Shown here: positions 38,581-47,739 of the stretch, piece after piece | Numbering within the stretch: the stretch's first letter is position 1 | Layout of the letters: each line of letters starts with the position of its first letter | Assembly (NCBI GenBank): GCA_038253135.1 | Contig: JBBSHJ010000002.1 | Coordinates: 1-64,000 of the forward strand | Direction: 5' to 3' | DNA from: JBBSHJ01 sp038253135 | GTDB taxonomy: Bacteria; Actinomycetota; Actinomycetes; Mycobacteriales; QHCD01 | DNA: 64,000 nucleotides | The notes under the pieces: generated by a model | Seen by the model: the letters and a program-made list of their open reading frames with translations, nothing else | Told to the model about the DNA's origin: nothing | The model's database searches: none | Position numbers and translations under genes: made by a program

Positions 38581-38634
38581 TTGACACCAGGGGAGCGACT
38601 TCGTACGGTCCTGACACACCAGTGAAGCGCTTCA
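38581..38634 (+). promoter_or_regulatory. Consensus promoter with LacI-type operator
   Basis: -35 TTGACA (38581-38586), 17-bp spacer, -10 TACGGT (38604-38609). A perfect 12-bp palindrome TGAAGCGCTTCA (38623-38634) lies just after the expected start site. Central CG palindromes of this form are typical LacI-family operators, so the glycosidase operon starting at 38724 is probably repressed until its sugar is present. Confidence 0.8.
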
Positions 38635-38723
38635 ATCCGAGCGGTTCAGCAGGTGATTCGACCCCCGCTCTCGGCGGGACGGTCCCGGCCGGGCCGGGAC
38701 TCGGGCGGGAGGAAACGGTCCTG

Positions 38724-41288
38724 ATGGCGCGGCGTGCCGGGGTGCCGCAAGGGGGCACACCGACCGGCCGGCCGGACGCCCCCGGCCCGCTCGCCCCGAC
38801 GGCCGCGGACCTCACCGAGAACGGCAAGCGCCAACGCCGGTGGCTGAGCAACAAGGCCAGCAGGATCGTCCTCAACCCGTTCGCGTTCACCTCGACGCGG
38901 ACACCGCTGGAGCATGCGGCGGGGCCATCGGTCCCGCTGCACGTCGGGTACTACGTCGGATCGCAGGCACTCGATCGCACCGGGCTGCTCGGCCTCTACC
39001 GCCGGGAGCCGGGCGCGGCCGGGACGGAGCCGGACCGGGTGGGCGTGCTGTGGGCCGACGAGTTCACGGCACTGGAACCGGGGTGGCGTGCGGGAGACGG
39101 GGTTCGGGCGGAGTCGGTGGCGGGGGACCGGCTGCGCCTGACTCTCGCCCGCGGTGGCGCGGACTACTGGGGGGAATGGCGCCGCCGACTGACGATCGCG
39201 GCCCGCCGGACGCCGTACCTCTCGATCGGTGTCGCGGCGGCGGCGGACGCCTGGGGGCTCCGGATGCGGGTCCCGCCCGGCGCCGGCGGGCACGAGATCG
39301 TGGTCGCCGCGGACACGACCCGGACCGGCGAGCACACGTTCGCGCTCGAACCGTTGCTCGGTCCCGACCCGGTCGAGGTCGAGATCGTGCTGCGTGTCGC
39401 GACCTGGGAGCAGCCGGCCGAATTCACCCACCTCCGCCTCCTCGCGGTCGATCCGGTGCTCCTCGGCACGGACTCGGTCGACTACTCGTGGGCGCCGCAC
39501 GAGCTCGGCTTCGCCGCCGACTACGCCGGTGCCCGGATTGCCGGCACCGACCGCTTCGCCGACCTCGACACGGTCCTGCGCTCGGTCCGCGTCACCGGGG
39601 TCGACGCGCACTGGACGCTGGCGGGGATGGTCCGCGGCCGGCCGCGCTGGGAACCGCGCCGCCGCACGCTCTCGATCGAGGAGCGCGGCCACTGCTGCGC
39701 GATCGCGCTCGGCGACGCGGCCGAGCCGGCCGGGACGGTCCGCTACGCCGTGAGCCTGCCGGGGCTGCTCGTCGACGACACCCGGACCCGGCCGTCGCAT
39801 GCCGCCGACCCGTTCTACTGGTCGCTGCCGGTACGCCTGCTCCGCGACGGCCGCGAACGCACCCTGGCCGCGGTGTCCTTCGCGACGGCGGGGGAGGGCG
39901 GAGCGGCGGCTGCGGGGCGGCGCGCCCGGGCCGCCGCCGGGCGGGCTCCCTCGACGGTCGCGCGCGCCCACCGCCGGAAGTGGGACGGCTTCCTGCGGCG
40001 CGTCCCGCACCCGCTGGCGTTCGACCTGTACGGCGTACCCCGGCTCGGCGTGAGCGCCGCCGACGTCCGCCACACCTACTACGCGGCCTGGGCCTTTCTC
40101 GCCGCCAATATCCTGCCGCCGCTGCCGGAGACCGGCTTCGGATATCCGCAGCACGCCACCGGAAAACCGTCGCTCTACGCCGACGGGCCACCGCAGGCGG
40201 CGTCGATCGCGTCGTGGGAATCGCTGTTCGCGATCCAGCTGTGGGCCTACGTCGACCCGGCTGCCGCGTGGGCGGCGTACGCCGGGCTGATGTCGCTGGT
40301 CGCCGAGGACGGGGCGCTGGCCGGCGAGGCGCTGCCGACCCGCAAGGCCCAGACGGCGGCCGTTCTTTCCGGGCTCGCCCGCGACGACGACGCGCTCGCG
40401 GCCGTCTATCCGGCGCTGCGCCGGCACCTGTCGTGGGCCGCCGACAACCCGCGCTGGATCCTGCGCGGGCTGACGCCGCCCGATCAGAAGGACGCGCAGT
40501 TCGTGGCCTCGGCGATCATCGACCTCGGATATGCGCGCGACCTCGCCGCCCTGCTCGGCTACGCCGACGACGTCCGACGGTGGGAGCGGCTCCGGGCCGA
40601 GCTGCTCGCCAACTATCTCGACTGGTTCTGGCCGAAGCCGGACTCGCCGCCGAACCTCTTCTACCTGGCCGAGAGCGGGAAACGCGATCCCGGGAACATT
40701 CTGTGGATCGCGCCCGGGCTGCACATCGACCTTCTCCCTCGCGGTTGCCCGCAGCTGGAATCGATGCAGGAGCGCTTCGACGAGACCTTTGACCCGGCCC
40801 GGTTCTTTGCCGGCTTCGCGCAGCCCAAATATCCGGACCTCTCTTATGCCGCAGCGGGTTTGCTCGATCTCGGCCGGACCAAGGATGCGCGGATGCTGCT
40901 CAACGCGGCCCTGCGGGACGTGTGTCGCTCGCACCAGTTCGCCGAGGAATATCACCTGGTCGCAGACGGGTCCGCGGGCAGACCCCGCGCGGACGGATCG
41001 GGTGTGCGGCCCTCGGTATTCGGCGCGGCAATGGTCATCGACGCCGTCTGGCAGAACAATGGCCTGCGCTTTGATCTCGGCCCGCCGGCGCTGGTCCGGC
41101 TCGGAAACAATGCCGCCGCGGTGCGCGGGCTGCGGATCAACGGCCGGCAGCTCGATCTGCACCGGGCGGCCAATTCGGCGACGACCTCGGTCCGCGGCGG
41201 CTATGTCGGCGGCGGGCCGCACGCCGTACGCCTCGCACCCGGCGAGACCCGGCTGCTCGCGGGCGGCCGCCCGCCGGGGCAGGCATGA
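38724..41288 (+). CDS. (alpha/alpha)6-barrel glycosidase-like protein
   Basis: Product 854 aa, no signal peptide, so cytosolic. The N-terminal ~410 residues hold beta-sandwich regions (TGEHTFALEPLLG, VEIVLRVATWEQPAEF). From about 440 a helical barrel resembles GH63/GH37/MGH1-type enzymes: YYAAWAFLAANILPPLPETGFGYP, IASWESLFAIQLWAY, LNLFYLAESGKRDPGN-like and FAEEYHLVADGS. Acidic residues in these blocks could be catalytic but are not assigned. ATG 38724 follows GGGAGG at a rather long 11 nt. The first gene after the LacI-type operator, overlapping the dioxygenase gene by 4 nt. A decayed partial copy lies at 42187-42667. Substrate unknown. Confidence 0.65.
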   Translation: MARRAGVPQGGTPTGRPDAPGPLAPTAADLTENGKRQRRWLSNKASRIVLNPFAFTSTRTPLEHAAGPSVPLHVGYYVGSQALDRTGLLGLYRREPGAAGTEPDRVGVLWADEFTALEPGWRAGDGVRAESVAGDRLRLTLARGGADYWGEWRRRLTIAARRTPYLSIGVAAAADAWGLRMRVPPGAGGHEIVVAADTTRTGEHTFALEPLLGPDPVEVEIVLRVATWEQPAEFTHLRLLAVDPVLLGTDSVDYSWAPHELGFAADYAGARIAGTDRFADLDTVLRSVRVTGVDAHWTLAGMVRGRPRWEPRRRTLSIEERGHCCAIALGDAAEPAGTVRYAVSLPGLLVDDTRTRPSHAADPFYWSLPVRLLRDGRERTLAAVSFATAGEGGAAAAGRRARAAAGRAPSTVARAHRRKWDGFLRRVPHPLAFDLYGVPRLGVSAADVRHTYYAAWAFLAANILPPLPETGFGYPQHATGKPSLYADGPPQAASIASWESLFAIQLWAYVDPAAAWAAYAGLMSLVAEDGALAGEALPTRKAQTAAVLSGLARDDDALAAVYPALRRHLSWAADNPRWILRGLTPPDQKDAQFVASAIIDLGYARDLAALLGYADDVRRWERLRAELLANYLDWFWPKPDSPPNLFYLAESGKRDPGNILWIAPGLHIDLLPRGCPQLESMQERFDETFDPARFFAGFAQPKYPDLSYAAAGLLDLGRTKDARMLLNAALRDVCRSHQFAEEYHLVADGSAGRPRADGSGVRPSVFGAAMVIDAVWQNNGLRFDLGPPALVRLGNNAAAVRGLRINGRQLDLHRAANSATTSVRGGYVGGGPHAVRLAPGETRLLAGGRPPGQA

Positions 41289-42076
41289 ACGCACCGTCGA
41301 TCACCGACACCGCCTATACCGTCGGCCGGCCGGCCGTTGAGGAATTCGACGGCCTCGGGTTCACCCGCATCCGCCGGGTCTTCGACGCCCCTGCACTGCG
41401 CGACCTGACCGCCGAGATCGAGGCGAGGCTGCAGGGCGCACCGACCCACGACGGCGGCGTCCCCGGCTCCTACCTGTGCGTGCCCAACGTGTGGCGGCAC
41501 GGCGAGGTGGCGGCCAGATTCGTGCTCTCCCGCCGGCTGGGCCGGATCGCGGCTGACCTGCTCGGCGTGCGGTCGGTCCGGATCCTGTACGACGTCGCGA
41601 TGATGCGCCGGCCCGGTGACGGTGCGGTCCCGTGGCACGTGGACCAGGCGCGGTTCCCCTTCAGCAGCGACCGGGTCGTGACGCTGTGCCTGCACCTGCA
41701 CGATGTGCTGCCCGAGTGCGGGCCGATCAGCTTCGCCGCGGGCAGCCATCGGCTCGGCCGGGAATGGCTGGCGGCTCCGGCCGACCGGATCGACCCGTCG
41801 TCGTACGGCATCGAGGAGATCAGCACCGAGCAGTTCGCCTCCGGGGATGCCTCCCTGCACCTGGGCTGGACTCTGCACGGCGCGCAGGTCAACCGCAGCG
41901 ACCGGCCGGTGCTGACCCTCGGCATCGTCTACATCGACGGCGACATCGAGGTCGCCGACCCGGTCAGCGAGGCGCAGGCGCGCGAGCTGCGGCGCTGGAT
42001 GCCGGGCGCCCAGGTGGGCCGCGTGCCCGACACCCCGATGAACCCCGTCGTCTACCGAGCACCCATCGCCATCTGA
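41285..42076 (+). CDS. Phytanoyl-CoA dioxygenase (PhyH)-family Fe(II)/2-oxoglutarate oxygenase
   Basis: Product 263 aa. Double-stranded beta-helix oxygenase with facial triad H-x-D in VPWHVDQARF (about 118-120) and the distal His in LGWTLHGAQVNRS. CGPISFAAGSHRLG is a family signature. Uses Fe(II), O2 and 2-oxoglutarate to hydroxylate a small molecule. Coupled to the glycosidase gene (ATGA), so the substrate is probably a sugar or glycoside-derived compound (inference). A second family member is at 48866, only distantly alike. Confidence 0.85.
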   Translation: MNAPSITDTAYTVGRPAVEEFDGLGFTRIRRVFDAPALRDLTAEIEARLQGAPTHDGGVPGSYLCVPNVWRHGEVAARFVLSRRLGRIAADLLGVRSVRILYDVAMMRRPGDGAVPWHVDQARFPFSSDRVVTLCLHLHDVLPECGPISFAAGSHRLGREWLAAPADRIDPSSYGIEEISTEQFASGDASLHLGWTLHGAQVNRSDRPVLTLGIVYIDGDIEVADPVSEAQARELRRWMPGAQVGRVPDTPMNPVVYRAPIAI

Positions 42077-42186
42077 ACCCCCGTCTGAGACCCGTAGGAA
42101 CCCCGTGCCCGAGGAACAGCGTCCGGGCCAGGGCGGCAGCATACGCCGCCGCGCCCTTCCCGCGGGGGCGGCCGGACTCGCCGCCG

Positions 42187-42667
42187 GACAGCAACGACAC
42201 CGGCGTCTTCACCTACGACCTGGCCGGGCGGCTCGGCGCGACCGTCCCGGCGACGGTCGAGCTGATCCTGCGCGTGGCCGTGCAGGAGAAGCCGGCCACC
42301 TTCGACTACGTCCGGCTGGTCGAGGTCACGCCGATGCTCGCCGGCGTGACCAGTCAGGACAGCGCCTGGCAACCGCACGCCCTGCCTTCACGGGGAGGTA
42401 CGACGACGGCGCGGCGATCACCGGGACCGATATCTTCGTGACCACGGGCCCCACATGGTGTTCGCCGGCTACGTGCAGCCGAAGTACCCTGACCTCAGCG
42501 GGCGCACCCTCCACGTCGCCCGTGCGGCCGGAAGCGACGTGACCGTGCTGACCGGTAGCCTGCTCGACGGCCGACCGGCGGTGTGCCGGCGCCTGACGGT
42601 GCCCGCCCGTGCCGTCGTGGAAGTCGGCAGCGCCTGCTCGATCACTCCGACCGCGGGCACCGGATGA
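42187..42667 (+). pseudogene. Decayed partial copy of the glycosidase-like gene
   Basis: Frame 1 from 42187 reads TGVFTYDLAGRLG, VELILRVAVQEKPATFDY, then SAWQPHAL, which aligns with residues ~215-270 of the 38724 gene (TGEHTFALEPLLG, VEIVLRVATWEQPAEF, YSWAPHEL). Homology continues in another frame (AFTGRYDDGAAITGTDIF against GFAADYAGARIAGTDRF). A third frame ends as VFAGYVQPKYPDL (compare FFAGFAQPKYPDL) to TGA 42665-42667. At least two frameshifts, and no intact start. The 110 bp before it hold nothing recognisable. Confidence 0.6.
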
Positions 42668-42692
42668 CAGCTCCGTTCGAGGGGAGAGCGTG

Positions 42693-43769
42693 ATGAGTGC
42701 AGGCACGCGGAGCGGCCGATCCCGTCGGCCGACGATCGCCGACGTGGCGCGGGAGGCGGGCGTGTCGACCGGCGCGGTCTCGCTGGCGATGAACGGGCGC
42801 GCCGGCGTCGCGGCGGCCACCGCCGAGCGCATCCGCGCGACCGCCGACGAGCTGGGCTGGCGGCCGAGCGCCACCGCGCGGGGGCTGACCAGCGCCCGGG
42901 CGCAGGCGATCGGCATCGTCGTACGCCGTCCGGCCGCTGCCTTCGGCAACGATCCGTTCTTCTCGGCGATCATCGGAGGCATCGAGACCGTCCTTGCCCC
43001 GCACGACTACGCCCTGCTCATCCGCATCGTCAACGACGAGGAGCAGGAGACGGCGGCCTACCAGACGCTGGCCGGCGCCGGCCGCATCGACGGCTTCCTG
43101 CTGACCGACATCCGAGTGAGGGACCCGCGGCTGCTGCTCGTGCAGCAGTTGGGGGCCCCATCGGTGCTCGTCGGCCGGCCCACTTCGGGCTGCGACCTGC
43201 CGTCAGTCGGACCGGACGATCGCGGGCCGGTGCTGCGGACGGTGCAGCATCTGGTCGAGCTGGGGCACCGCCGCATCGGGCACGTCCGGGGGGCGCACGG
43301 CTACATCCACACGGCCGACCGCGAGCTGGCCTGGCGCGACGGCCTCGCCGCGGCCGGTCTGTCCGACGATCTGCTCGCCGACGGGGATTTCACCCCGGCC
43401 GGCGGCGCCGACGCGACGCGCGAGCTGCTGGCCGCGCCCGACCCGCCGACCGCGATCGTCTATGCCAGCGATCTGATGGCGATCGCCGGGATGGCGGCGG
43501 CCGGCGAGCTCGGCCTGCGCGTGCCCGACGATCTGTCCGTGACCGGGTTCGACGACATCGACCTGGCCGCGCACGTGGCGGCGCCGCTCACGACGGTCAG
43601 CCGGGACATGCTCGACTGGGGCCAGCACTGCGCCACGGCCCTGATGGCGCAACTCGACGGCAGCGCCGTCCCCCGACACACGCCGCTACCCGCGCAGCTG
43701 GTCATTCGCGAGTCGACGTCGCGCCCGCGGCTCAGCCGGCCGGGACCGGCTCGTCCCACGCGTAGCTGA
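42693..43769 (+). CDS. LacI-family transcriptional repressor (1)
   Basis: Product 358 aa from ATG 42693 after GGGGAG. HTH: PTIADVAREAGVSTGAVSLAMNGR (about 10-33), hinge near 60, then a periplasmic-binding-protein-like effector domain with GFLLTDIRV, HLVELGHRRIGHV and VTGFDDIDLA. Binds a sugar or derivative. It lies downstream of the glycosidase/dioxygenase pair and is the likely regulator of the operator at 38623, or acts with LacI (2). Its 3' end overlaps the minus-strand GH36-like gene by 38 bp. Confidence 0.9.
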   Translation: MSAGTRSGRSRRPTIADVAREAGVSTGAVSLAMNGRAGVAAATAERIRATADELGWRPSATARGLTSARAQAIGIVVRRPAAAFGNDPFFSAIIGGIETVLAPHDYALLIRIVNDEEQETAAYQTLAGAGRIDGFLLTDIRVRDPRLLLVQQLGAPSVLVGRPTSGCDLPSVGPDDRGPVLRTVQHLVELGHRRIGHVRGAHGYIHTADRELAWRDGLAAAGLSDDLLADGDFTPAGGADATRELLAAPDPPTAIVYASDLMAIAGMAAAGELGLRVPDDLSVTGFDDIDLAAHVAAPLTTVSRDMLDWGQHCATALMAQLDGSAVPRHTPLPAQLVIRESTSRPRLSRPGPARPTRS

Positions 43770-45354
43770 CGTCCGTCCCATCCGTCGCGGTCCAGCGGCG
43801 CGGGGTCGTCGTCGCCTGCCAGTCGGCCGGGCGGATGGCCGGTACGCCGGCGGTGTCGGCGAGCGTCCCGATGATACGGCGGATGTCGGCGTCGGTGCCC
43901 GCCGTCCGCGCCCCGGGGTCGATCGAGAAGAAAAGCGCGCTGCCGGTGCGGGCGATCAGGTCCCCGAACTCCCGGTTGCGCTCCCACGGCGTCTGCGGCG
44001 TACACGGCACGCAGTCGGCGTCGACCGTGAAGAACCGCCGATGCTGCGGGAGCCGGAACGCGAGGGCGTTGATGCCCATCCGCCGGGTGCGCTCCCACTC
44101 CCGGCCGGAGGTGTCGTCGCCGATGCGTTGTACGTCGACGAGACCGGCCGCCAGGTGACCGACGGTATTGCAGCCCAGCACGACGGCGCCTCCGGCCGCG
44201 GCGCGGATCGTCCGGTAAAACTCCAGCAGGATTTCCGCATTCGTCCTTGTGTTGTCGGCCGGGGACCATCCGGCGTCCGTTAGCCGGCTAGTCATTCCTG
44301 GGCCGAATTGGCCGAAATGGTCTAACGTCGAGAAGTCGTGCTTGAGCAGCGTGAAGCCCCAGCCGACGAGGCGGTGTACGTCGGTCGCGACCTGCGCGAG
44401 GACCTCGGAGCGGGACAGGTCCAGCGGCAGCTCCCGGCTCGGTCGAGGTCCGGCGCGCAGCAGCGACTCGTCGCGCACGGACGTCAGCGCGGCCGGACGG
44501 AACCAGATGCCGGGCCGGGCGCCGCGCCCGGCGATGTCCCGGGCCAGAGCGGGCATGTCGTCGAAGAGCCCCGCCGTGCCCGAGTCCCAGGGACCGCCCG
44601 GAGCATGCCCTCCATCGGACCAGCCGGCGTCGACGACGCAGTACGGCGCCCTATCGCCGGTGAAGGAGTCGCCGGTGAAGGAGTCGCCGCCGATGCGGTC
44701 TCCGGCGAGCTCGACGATCGTGTCGGCGTCCCGCAGGATCTGGTCGGGACCGAAGTTCTCGCCATAGGCGTAGTACCAGTTGTTGCAGCCGAGCACCGGA
44801 TCGCGCGAGGGGAGGGGGTCCTCGCACATCGCTTCGACCAGCGTCTCGAGCGTGGTCCACGGATCGTCGCCCTCGACGCGGACGACCGTGGCCGTGCCGA
44901 GCCTGCGGGCCCCGAGCCGGACCGGCGACCCGCCCGAGTGCAGGTCGAGCCAGAGCGTCGTACCGGCGGCGTCGGCGCGCCACGAGCAGAACGCGCCCGG
45001 GCGCACCCGCACACCCCAGCCGGCGCTGGCGCCGGGCGCGGCCGACACGAAGTACCACGGCAGGATCCGTTCGGGCTGATCGCCGCGCCACTGCAGGTCG
45101 CCGTAGGAGCGTTCCCAGGCGTCGCCGAAATAGGTCGTGCCCTCGGGTTTGGGATCGTTCCAGCGCAGCCCGACCCAGCTGATCTCGCCGGCGGGGCAGG
45201 CGACTGCGATGTCGAGCCCGGCCGCGGCCGGTGTGGGGGTGACGGGGATTCCGGCGCCGGAATAGCGGCCGTCCGATCCCGCAAGCGGGACCGGCGGCGA
45301 GCCGGTCGCGGTGGCCGCGACCGCGACATCCGGCGCGGCGGGAAAGGCGGGCAC
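43732..45354 (-). CDS. Alpha-galactosidase-like glycosidase (GH36/GH27 clan)
   Basis: Product 540 aa; GTG 45354 is the best available start, 11 nt after the ThuA stop, with a weak GGA. The N-terminal ~190 residues form a beta-sandwich. The TIM barrel holds LGCNNWYYAYGENFG, YCVVDAGWSDGG, nucleophile candidate Asp340 in LLKHDFSTLD, and acid/base candidate in RIGDDTSG (about 413). No signal peptide. A duplicated five-residue stretch (GDSFTGDSFTGD) is visible near 237-248. In one operon with thuA. The clan is fairly sure; alpha-galactoside specificity is not. Confidence 0.75.
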   Translation of the reverse strand: MPAFPAAPDVAVAATATGSPPVPLAGSDGRYSGAGIPVTPTPAAAGLDIAVACPAGEISWVGLRWNDPKPEGTTYFGDAWERSYGDLQWRGDQPERILPWYFVSAAPGASAGWGVRVRPGAFCSWRADAAGTTLWLDLHSGGSPVRLGARRLGTATVVRVEGDDPWTTLETLVEAMCEDPLPSRDPVLGCNNWYYAYGENFGPDQILRDADTIVELAGDRIGGDSFTGDSFTGDRAPYCVVDAGWSDGGHAPGGPWDSGTAGLFDDMPALARDIAGRGARPGIWFRPAALTSVRDESLLRAGPRPSRELPLDLSRSEVLAQVATDVHRLVGWGFTLLKHDFSTLDHFGQFGPGMTSRLTDAGWSPADNTRTNAEILLEFYRTIRAAAGGAVVLGCNTVGHLAAGLVDVQRIGDDTSGREWERTRRMGINALAFRLPQHRRFFTVDADCVPCTPQTPWERNREFGDLIARTGSALFFSIDPGARTAGTDADIRRIIGTLADTAGVPAIRPADWQATTTPRRWTATDGTDVSYAWDEPVPAG

Positions 45355-45365
45355 GAGATCGTCCG

Positions 45366-46112
45366 TTACTGGGCGAACCAGTTCTTTTCGGGCTTGTGCA
45401 TTTCCGGCCCGGTCAGCGGGCCGGCCGGCTTGCCGGCGGTCGGCGCCGCCCAGAGCACGCCGTTGGAGATGACCTTGCGAATCTCCTTCTGCTGGTAGAC
45501 GGGGTATTCCTGGTCGCCGGGGGAGAAGTAGAAGACCCGCCCGGCGCCGCGGGTGTAGCAGCAACCGGAGCGGAAGACCTCGCCGCCCTCGAAGGAGCTG
45601 ATGAAGACCAGCTCGTCGGGGTCGGGGATGCCGAACGGCTCGCCGTACATCTCGTGCTCCGGGATGACGATCGGGTTGGGTACGCCGTCGGTGATCGGGT
45701 GCCCGGGCTTGACGGTCCAGACCAGCTCGCGCTCGGCGTCGTTGCGCCAGTGCAGGCTCGGCGTGGTGCCCATCAGCTTGAAGAAGATCTTCGAGAAGTG
45801 CCCGGAGTGCAGCACCAGGATGCCCATGCCCTCGAGCACGCGGGCGTGCACCTTGTCGACGACCTTGTCCTCGACCCTGGCGTGCGCCATGTGGCCCCAC
45901 CAGGTCAGGACATCGGTGTTGGCGAGGACCTCGTCGGTGAGGCCGTTCTCGTCCTCGTCGAGCACGGCGGTGCGGACCTCGACCGCGTCACCCAGGTTTT
46001 CCTCGATCCCGGCGGAGATCGCGCCATGCATGCCGTCGGGGTAGAGCGCGCGCACCTCCGGCTGCCTCTGCTCGTGCTGGTTCTCGCCCCACACGGTGAC
46101 CCGGATCGTCAC
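45366..46112 (-). CDS. ThuA-domain protein
   Basis: Product 248 aa from GTG 46112 behind GAGGAGA. The ThuA fold is a glutamine-amidotransferase-like domain: VTVWGENQHEQR at the start, VLTWWGHMAHARV, GILVLHSGHFSKIFF, PGHPITDGVP and VFYFSPGDQEYPVYQ. ThuA in rhizobia acts with the Gfo/Idh enzyme ThuB in trehalose use through a 3-keto sugar. Here a Gfo/Idh gene lies 8 kb away in the same island. The leader has a 10-bp hairpin. The symbol is withheld because substrate is unknown. Confidence 0.85.
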   Translation of the reverse strand: MTIRVTVWGENQHEQRQPEVRALYPDGMHGAISAGIEENLGDAVEVRTAVLDEDENGLTDEVLANTDVLTWWGHMAHARVEDKVVDKVHARVLEGMGILVLHSGHFSKIFFKLMGTTPSLHWRNDAERELVWTVKPGHPITDGVPNPIVIPEHEMYGEPFGIPDPDELVFISSFEGGEVFRSGCCYTRGAGRVFYFSPGDQEYPVYQQKEIRKVISNGVLWAAPTAGKPAGPLTGPEMHKPEKNWFAQ

Positions 46113-46152
46113 GCTGATCTCCTCAAGCGGTTGTCGGTCGTGCTGTGCTCTG

Positions 46153-46184
46153 GTTGGCGGCGCTGCCCGCGCGCCGCCGCCAAC
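46153..46184 (-). promoter_or_regulatory. Hairpin in the thuA-like leader
   Basis: Perfect 10-bp inverted repeat GTTGGCGGCG (46153-46162) and CGCCGCCAAC (46175-46184), with a 12-nt loop, about 40-70 nt before the ThuA start. TACCGT on the minus strand (46189-46184) overlaps its edge and may be a -10. Confidence 0.4.
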
Positions 46185-46276
46185 GGTATCTCGCGCCCGG
46201 ACGCGCACGACCCGCTGCCCGGCCCGCTGTCCAGAGCCGGACAATGCGGGATGCTCGGACTATGGCCGGATGGTCG

Positions 46277-46912
46277 TTAGGGCGCTGATGCGTCGCGGCC
46301 CGTCGTCCCGACGCGCAGGACGAACCATTGGTAGTGCCAGTCACGCTCGCTGTCGCCCCAGGTGCGGAAGTCATCGATCGGGCCGAATTGCCCGAACCGG
46401 CGTCGTACCGTCTCGTCGCTGCGGACGGAGAAGAACCGCCGCGGCTCGAAGCGATCCGAATCGAGCACACGCTCCTCGTCGGACGCGGCTCCCCAGAGCC
46501 CGATCGCGGCCGGCGCTCCCGGCGTGAGCACGCGCGCGAGCTCGGTCAGCGCCACGTCGAGGTCGGCGTTGGGAATGTGCAGCAGCGTGCTCATGCACCA
46601 CGCGGCGTCGAAGGAACTGTCCGCGAACGGCAGGGCCCGCAGCGATCCCTGGCGCGCGTCTCGCCCCCGCGCCACCGCCTGATTTACCGATGCCTGGGAC
46701 AGGTCGACGCCGGTCCAGGCCAGTCCGGCGGCGGCAAAGCCGTCGCCGTCGCGGCCCGGGCCGCAGCCGGGCTCGATGACGGTACGACGCCCCTCCCGCC
46801 GGAGCAGGTCGAGAAACTCCTGACGCGCCGCGACCCGTCGCGCGTCGAGCGCCCGGTCCGCTCGGTCACCGGCCTCTTGCTGGTAAAACGCGGCCAGTTC
46901 CCCTTCGCTCAC
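46277..46912 (-). CDS. Class I SAM-dependent methyltransferase
   Basis: Product 211 aa from GTG 46912. Motif I VIEPGCGPGRDGDGF (about 45-59), motif II end TGVDLS, then LPFADSSFDAAWCMSTLLHIPNADL as motif IV/post. Small-molecule methyltransferase type (Methyltransf_11). Substrate unknown. Directly upstream lies the remnant of another methyltransferase, so this gene may have replaced it. Confidence 0.85.
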   Translation of the reverse strand: MSEGELAAFYQQEAGDRADRALDARRVAARQEFLDLLRREGRRTVIEPGCGPGRDGDGFAAAGLAWTGVDLSQASVNQAVARGRDARQGSLRALPFADSSFDAAWCMSTLLHIPNADLDVALTELARVLTPGAPAAIGLWGAASDEERVLDSDRFEPRRFFSVRSDETVRRRFGQFGPIDDFRTWGDSERDWHYQWFVLRVGTTGRDASAP

Positions 46913-47132
46913 GGGTGCGCTACGACGAGGCGGACGGCGCCGCGGAACTCCGGCCGCGTGCGCAAGGGTCCGTGCCGGCGGTCCCACGCCCCGCTGTCGC
47001 TGCGCGCGCATCGACGCCGCCGGCTCGACCGCGACGACATAGCGGTCGTCCGGCTCGTAGGGGCCGGTGCCCGCTCCGACATTGATGACGCCGGCCGTGC
47101 CGCTCGTAATCGACCCTGGCCACCGCGCTCAC
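46913..47132 (-). pseudogene. Methyltransferase remnant
   Basis: The coding strand from GTG 47132 reads SAVARVDYERHG, then about 25 expected residues are missing. A different frame (from 47092) reads VINVGAGTGPYEP and VVAVEPAASMRAQR, which is motif I and following strand of a class I methyltransferase. After that no homology remains. The sequence up to 47250 shows nothing else except the GGAGG before the peroxidase. Confidence 0.6.
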
Positions 47133-47250
47133 GTCGCACCCCGCCCTCGCGCCTGCTTCGTGCGCGAGCGTATCGGCCGCCGGAACTGCAGCTCCGCGAC
47201 CGGCGGTTGCACGAGATACTGATCCTCTCGACGACGACCGGAGGCCCTCG

Positions 47251-47739
47251 ATGGCACTGCACGATATCCCGACCGAGACCCTCGACGGTGAGGCCTCGAC
47301 GTTCGGCGCGCACGCGGGTAAGGCCGTGCTCGTCGTCAACGTCGCCTCCAAGTGTGGCCTGACGCCGCAGTACACCGGGCTCGAAGGGTTGCAGCACCGG
47401 TACGCCGGCCGCGGTTTCACCGTGCTCGGGGTGCCCTGCAACCAATTCGGTGGCCAGGAGCCCGGCAGCGCCGACGAGATCGCGGAGTTCTGCTCCGCGA
47501 CCTACGGCGTCACCTTCCCGATGCTGGCCAAGACCGAAGTCAACGGCCCCGGCCGGCATCCGCTCTACCAGCAGCTGACGTCGTATGCCGACAGCGACGG
47601 CGAGGGCGGCGACATCCAGTGGAACTTCGAGAAATTCCTCATCTCACCGGCGGGAGACGTGGTCGCCCGCTTCCGTCCCGGCACCGAGCCGGAATCGCCC
47701 GAGCTGGTCGATGCCATCGAGGCCGAGCTGCCGGCATAG
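47251..47739 (+). CDS. Glutathione-peroxidase-family thiol peroxidase
   Basis: Product 162 aa from ATG 47251 after GGAGG. Thioredoxin fold with peroxidatic Cys35 in NVASKCGLTPQY (Cys, not selenocysteine), CNQFGGQEPG (64-73) with catalytic Gln, and WNFEKFLI near 124 with catalytic Trp. In actinobacteria, which use mycothiol, the reductant is more likely thioredoxin. Reduces hydroperoxides in the cytosol. Stands alone. Confidence 0.93.
   Translation: MALHDIPTETLDGEASTFGAHAGKAVLVVNVASKCGLTPQYTGLEGLQHRYAGRGFTVLGVPCNQFGGQEPGSADEIAEFCSATYGVTFPMLAKTEVNGPGRHPLYQQLTSYADSDGEGGDIQWNFEKFLISPAGDVVARFRPGTEPESPELVDAIEAELPA

Noticed and set aside
47353..47355. Selenocysteine in the glutathione peroxidase
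   Set aside because: The codon is TGT (Cys), with no UGA in the active-site motif.
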